Origin: an uncultured Bacilli bacterium | GTDB lineage: Bacteria; Bacillota_I; Bacilli_A; RF39; UBA660 | Assembly (NCBI GenBank): GCA_947624125.1 | Contig: CANQIY010000036.1 | Location: 1-8,758, forward strand | Reading direction: 5' to 3' | Length of the DNA: 8,758 bases | Shown here: positions 5,918 to 8,758 of the stretch, piece by piece | Numbering within the stretch: position 1 is the stretch's first letter | Layout: every line of letters begins with the position of its first letter | Position numbers and translations under genes: made by a program | Notes under the pieces: generated by a model | Told to the model about the DNA's origin: nothing | What the model saw: only the letters and a program-made list of their open reading frames with translations | Database searches by the model: none

Positions 5918-6436
5918 TTAAAAGAAAAGATTAGTCAGTACAAGAGCCATAATAATACCTACTAAATCAGCAAACAAACCACCCCATAAAGCATGTTTTA
6001 TTTTAGTTACTTTAACAGACCCAAAATAAAGAGCAATAACATAAATAGTTGTATCTGTACATCCCTGTAAAATAGAAGATAATCTACCAATAAAAGAATC
6101 AGGACCATATTGTATAAATAAATTATTTAAAATAGCTAAGGAAGCTGTTCCGGATATTGGTCTTAATAAAGCCATGGGTATTATTTCTAAAGGGATTTTG
6201 TTAGTTCTTATAAGAGGTGACAATAACTTCAAAATAAATGTAAAAATATTGCTATCTAAAAAAATATTAATAGCAAAAATCATGGCAATAATGGCAGGAA
6301 AAATATTAAAGGTTGTAATTAAACCTTCTTTCGCACCCTCTAAAAAAGTATCATAAACATTTATTTTCTTTTTTACCCCATAAAAGATAATGATAATGAC
6401 AAATAAAGGTAAAATGATTTTAGAAATTATTTCCAT
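5918..6436 (-). CDS. spmB: Spore maturation protein SpmB
   Basis: A 172-residue, very hydrophobic integral membrane protein with several transmembrane helices of the nucleoside-recognition (Gate) domain type. It matches SpmB in length (B. subtilis protein about 178) and in its conserved blocks PMALLRPISGTAS (87-99) and QGCTDTTIYVIALYFGSV (124-141). SpmB works with SpmA in spore core dehydration, so mutants make heat-sensitive spores with wet cores (established in B. subtilis). The start codon overlaps the end of spmA by 17 bases, and a purine-rich stretch (AGAAAGAG) precedes it, so the two are translationally coupled. The transported substrate, if any, is unknown. Assignment is confident from sequence and gene order together. 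Confidence 0.92.
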   Translation of the reverse strand: MEIISKIILPLFVIIIIFYGVKKKINVYDTFLEGAKEGLITTFNIFPAIIAMIFAINIFLDSNIFTFILKLLSPLIRTNKIPLEIIPMALLRPISGTASLAILNNLFIQYGPDSFIGRLSSILQGCTDTTIYVIALYFGSVKVTKIKHALWGGLFADLVGIIMALVLTNLFF

Positions 6437-7016
6437 TTTTCTTTTTTCTCTTTCTAATAAAATAATCTAGAGTTAAACCAGCAATAGATGAACAAAGGGT
6501 CGCAATAATAGCGGGCAAAATAATTTCACTTGGATTTACTGATTTATATGCTACCCTTAAAGCTAAAATAGTGGTGGGAATTAAAGTAACGCCGGCTGTA
6601 TTTAAAATTAAAAAAGTAATCATTGGTTCAGTGGCAGTATCTTTTTTTTGATTTATCTTTTGAAGTTCTTGCATGGCTTTTAATCCGGCGGGAGTTGCTG
6701 CAGAACCGAGGCCTAACATATTCGCCGCAATATTTGAGGAGATATAACCTAAAGCTTTATTGTCTTTCGGAACTGTTGGAAATAATTTATGTAATAAAGG
6801 ACTTAAAAGTTTGGCAAATTTATCTAATAAGCCACTTACTTCTGCAATTTTTAAAATGCCAGTCCATAAAACAATGACAGGTAAGAGATTTAATATTAAA
6901 TCTAGTGCTTCATTTGCATTTGTTAAAATACTTTCATTTATAACATTAATATGACCAGTTATAAATGAATAAATAATACCTACTCCTATCATAAAGGCCC
7001 AAATATATCCTACCAT
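6420..7016 (-). CDS. spmA: Spore maturation protein SpmA
   Basis: A 198-residue multi-pass membrane protein of the Gate-domain family, of the length typical for SpmA (about 196). Signatures are NMLGLGSAATPAGLKAM (99-115) and LNTAGVTLIPTT (138-149), and the C-terminus is strongly basic (IRKRKKKNG), probably cytoplasmic. SpmA partners SpmB in reducing spore core water content in the mother cell or forespore envelope (known role; mechanism unresolved). The ATG at 7016-7014 overlaps the 3' end of the carboxypeptidase gene by seven bases and is preceded by GGGTGG; its own 3' end overlaps spmB by 17. This tight packing marks a single operon. Confidence 0.93.
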   Translation of the reverse strand: MVGYIWAFMIGVGIIYSFITGHINVINESILTNANEALDLILNLLPVIVLWTGILKIAEVSGLLDKFAKLLSPLLHKLFPTVPKDNKALGYISSNIAANMLGLGSAATPAGLKAMQELQKINQKKDTATEPMITFLILNTAGVTLIPTTILALRVAYKSVNPSEIILPAIIATLCSSIAGLTLDYFIRKRKKKNGNNF

Positions 7017-8086
7017 TTTTTAAACCACCCTTTTAACTTTTCCCAAAAACTTAACTTTACTTTTTCTTCTAATTTAACATGAATAGGTTCTTTATGATAA
7101 ATAACATTATCTAATTTAACTTCAACATATCCTACTATATCATCATCGGCATATTCTTCTAATTTCATTAAATTAATATTTACATTTACTTTACTAAGTT
7201 CATCTTTAGCTAAACTCATTTTATAATCATTATTGACATATAAATATTTTCCATTGTAATATAAATTATCTTTTATTTGTAATTTATCTTTATCAATAAC
7301 CATATAACTCTTATAATTTTTAAATATATTTTGATATATACTCTTATGGTCACTCCAGTCATTCGGGTCATTTAACGTTACAACTACAATATTGACATCA
7401 TTTTTACTTCCAGTAGACACAAGTGTCCTTCTGGCTTTTTCTGTAAAGCCTGTTTTACCACCGGTAATATACTCTTCGTTTAATAATTTATTTTTGTTAT
7501 GCCAGACGTAAGTTTTATAATTAGTTTTTACAGTATATTTTTTAGTTTTAAAAATCTCTCTAAATGTTTTATTTTCCATGGCATATTTTGTCAGGGTTGC
7601 TAAATCCCTTACAGTGGAAATATTAGCATCGCCATTATTTTCTTCAAGTCCATGGGGATTATAAAATTTAGTATGTTCTAATCCTAAGTTATTAGCATAT
7701 TCATTCATTAAATAAACAAATTCTTCTTCACTACCGGAAATGATTTCGGAAATAGCTAAGGCCGCATCATTACCACTTCGAAGCATAAGACCATATAATA
7801 AGTCACGTAGAGTCATTTTTTCACCAACTTCTATGTATAAAGCTGAACCATAAGCTTCATAAATAATATCGGATATTTCTACTTCTTCATCTAAATTACC
7901 ATTTAAAATAGCAACGATGGCCGTCATTATTTTGGTTGTACTAGCAATTAATTTTTCTGTATCTAAGTTATAACCATATAAAATACGTCCATTATCTAAA
8001 TCCATCGCAATTGCACTACTAGCACTTATACCCATAACTTTCAGAGGCATGAATAAAATTAGGAACCAAATGATATACTTTTTCAT
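7010..8086 (-). CDS. dacB: Sporulation-type D-alanyl-D-alanine carboxypeptidase (DacB/DacF, PBP5-like)
   Basis: A 358-residue secreted serine peptidase (S11 family) that removes the terminal D-Ala of peptidoglycan stem peptides. A signal peptide spans about residues 1-20. The three active-site motifs are present: SxxK as STTK (Ser49, Lys52), SGN (104-106) and KTG (211-213, in GGKTGFT). A beta-rich C-terminal domain follows from about residue 255, and the last residues (SFWEKLKGWFKKW) form an amphipathic basic helix typical of membrane-associated PBP5-type enzymes. Its position directly before spmA and spmB is that of B. subtilis dacB, whose product (PBP5*) controls cross-linking of spore cortex in the mother cell under sigma-E. 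DacF is close in sequence, so the symbol rests on context. AGGTGG lies four bases before the ATG. A sporulation-like promoter element lies just upstream. Confidence 0.92.
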   Translation of the reverse strand: MKKYIIWFLILFMPLKVMGISASSAIAMDLDNGRILYGYNLDTEKLIASTTKIMTAIVAILNGNLDEEVEISDIIYEAYGSALYIEVGEKMTLRDLLYGLMLRSGNDAALAISEIISGSEEEFVYLMNEYANNLGLEHTKFYNPHGLEENNGDANISTVRDLATLTKYAMENKTFREIFKTKKYTVKTNYKTYVWHNKNKLLNEEYITGGKTGFTEKARRTLVSTGSKNDVNIVVVTLNDPNDWSDHKSIYQNIFKNYKSYMVIDKDKLQIKDNLYYNGKYLYVNNDYKMSLAKDELSKVNVNINLMKLEEYADDDIVGYVEVKLDNVIYHKEPIHVKLEEKVKLSFWEKLKGWFKKW

Positions 8087-8102
8087 AATTCCACCTAGTG
8101 AA

Positions 8103-8134
8103 ATAATATGACAGAAAAATTAAAAAAATGTAAA
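8103..8134 (-). promoter_or_regulatory. Candidate promoter of the dacB-spmA-spmB operon
   Basis: On the minus strand CATATTAT (8103-8110) fits the CATAnnnT form of sigma-E/sigma-K -10 boxes. A TTTACA (8129-8134) 18 bp before it would fit a sigma-A -35 with CATATT as a weak -10. It lies between the terminator of the preceding gene and the dacB ribosome binding site, so a promoter is expected here. The sigma factor cannot be decided by eye: the sigma-E type -35 match is poor. Confidence 0.35.
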
Positions 8135-8138
8135 AACT

Positions 8139-8172
8139 AAAAAAGAACTTATCTAATAATAGATAAATTCTT
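8139..8172 (-). terminator. Strong intrinsic terminator after the right-edge gene
   Basis: On the minus strand AAGAATTTATCT (8161-8172) and AGATAAGTTCTT (8143-8154) form a 12-bp stem with one U-G pair around a six-base loop, followed by a run of T (8139-8144). On the plus strand that pair becomes a C-A mismatch, so the structure suits minus-strand RNA. It lies 64 bases after the stop of the right-edge gene and separates it from dacB. Confidence 0.8.
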
Positions 8173-8178
8173 TGTAAG

Positions 8179-8204
8179 GAAAGATACGTGTGTGAATATC
8201 TTTC
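8179..8204. repeat. Inverted repeat GAAAGATA/TATCTTTC
   Basis: Perfect 8-bp arms (8179-8186 and 8197-8204) around a ten-base GT-rich loop, lying between the stop of the right-edge gene and its terminator hairpin. No T run follows on the minus strand; on the plus strand a T-rich stretch follows. Role unknown: a 3'-UTR RNA structure or weak plus-strand terminator. Confidence 0.4.
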
Positions 8205-8236
8205 ATTTTTATTTTAACGTCTTCATTGACGATTAT

Positions 8237-8758
8237 TTAACTTATTATAAATGGTGCTTCTTTTGTTCCCTCTCCGGGGATAATTTTAACATCAGATTTA
8301 AGATAGAAGACAGGTCTAACACCAAGATAAGCATTTTGAACACTGTTATTACTAATACCACCTTCTGTAGTTATTCCCATACCAGGAACATATTTACCAC
8401 CACTTCCATTATAAACACCATATCTTGTCAAAAACCATTCAAAAGTAGGTGATACATTTAATCCATCTTTTCCACGAAATATCCATGCTTTACTAGCGTT
8501 AGTAGAATTTTGAGGCTTACCAGCATCACTATCATTAGTTTTATAGGCATACGCATAATCATGCATGTACATAAGTCCTATTTTGGCTTTTGGTTCTGTG
8601 TCTAATGCCGTCTTATCAGATATAAAAGCATTTTCTAACTTATAGGCATCATCACCATTATAAATAGAATTTGGAATATCACCATATTTCCATAATCTTT
8701 CTTCAATTTTATTAAGCCAAGAAGTATTACTTAAATATTCATAATAACTATTTCCTAT
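8237..8758 (-). CDS. Surface-type protein, C-terminal 173 residues (enters from right edge)
   Basis: The frame is open from the window edge to a TAA at 8239-8237. Blocks IGNSYYEYLSNTSWLNKIEE, LWKYGDIPN, KAKIGLMYMHDYAYAY, a Ser/Gly-rich stretch with FEWFLTRYGVYNG, and a terminal LGVRPVFYLKSDVKI...GEGTKEAPFII are seen. This is the C-terminal half of the same family of exported gut-Bacillota proteins as the left-edge fragment, resembling DUF6273-like/sulfatase-modifying-type folds in style (a loose impression, not a match I can verify). It begins where the left fragment stops and continues it in frame if the window is circular, giving a 428-residue protein. If the window is linear, it is a second family member upstream of dacB. 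A strong terminator follows. Function unassigned. Confidence 0.82.
   Translation of the reverse strand: MGNSYYEYLSNTSWLNKIEERLWKYGDIPNSIYNGDDAYKLENAFISDKTALDTEPKAKIGLMYMHDYAYAYKTNDSDAGKPQNSTNASKAWIFRGKDGLNVSPTFEWFLTRYGVYNGSGGKYVPGMGITTEGGISNNSVQNAYLGVRPVFYLKSDVKIIPGEGTKEAPFIIS

Noticed and set aside
8192..8452. 86-codon plus-strand open frame near the right edge
   Set aside because: It shadows the C-terminal part of the right-edge gene, whose minus-strand frame has clear family blocks and a terminator.
1..8758. CRISPR array, tRNA, rRNA, insertion sequence or plasmid replication gene
   Set aside because: No regular spaced repeats, cloverleaf, transposase or Rep-like protein was seen on either strand; all longer coding frames are accounted for.

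Overview
The window is very AT-rich DNA with low-GC Gram-positive (Bacillota) character: strong AGGAGG/GGTGA-type ribosome binding sites, sigma-A-like promoters, U-tract hairpin terminators and standard stop codons. It carries genes of an endospore former: spmA, spmB, a DacB/DacF-type carboxypeptidase and yunB. Small proteins, short intergenic gaps and very low GC suggest an uncultured gut-type Bacilli/Mollicutes-related spore former, but the taxon is inference.

Layout. All genes are on the minus strand except a ferredoxin. Reading in the minus direction from the right edge: (1) 8758-8237, the C-terminal 173 residues of a secreted or surface-type protein, followed by a strong terminator; (2) an overlapping operon dacB (8086-7010), spmA (7016-6420), spmB (6436-5918), then rluB (5880-5155), the same order as in Bacillus subtilis; (3) a convergent one-gene ferredoxin unit (4882-5145, plus strand) with its own promoter and terminator; (4) from the shared divergent promoter region, a close-packed set: an acidic tail-anchored coiled-coil protein (4745-3891), yunB (3882-3136), a second tail-anchored unknown protein (3111-2284) and yutD (2274-1987); (5) a Pro/Asn-rich protein (1933-860) with its own promoter inside the end of yutD and a terminator right after it; (6) 765-1, the N-terminal 255 residues of a secreted or surface-type protein.

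Working together. SpmA and SpmB act in the mother cell and are needed for spore core dehydration, and DacB trims peptides in spore cortex peptidoglycan. YunB is a sporulation protein, so two separate clusters serve sporulation. RluB (23S rRNA pseudouridylation) and YutD are housekeeping or uncharacterised passengers whose neighbourhoods are conserved in Bacillus.

Two points stand out. First, the open reading frames at the two edges join in frame across the window ends (left edge position 1 to right edge position 8758) into one protein of 428 residues with the expected N- and C-terminal halves. The window therefore behaves like a closed 8758-bp circle, although it holds only chromosomal-type genes and no replication gene. 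This could be a real circle, an assembly loop caused by direct-repeat paralogues, or two paralogues flanking the segment. Second, the promoter of the left-edge gene has a run of eight G (C at 807-814) between its -35 and -10 boxes, giving a short 15-bp spacer. That is the architecture of a phase-variable promoter.
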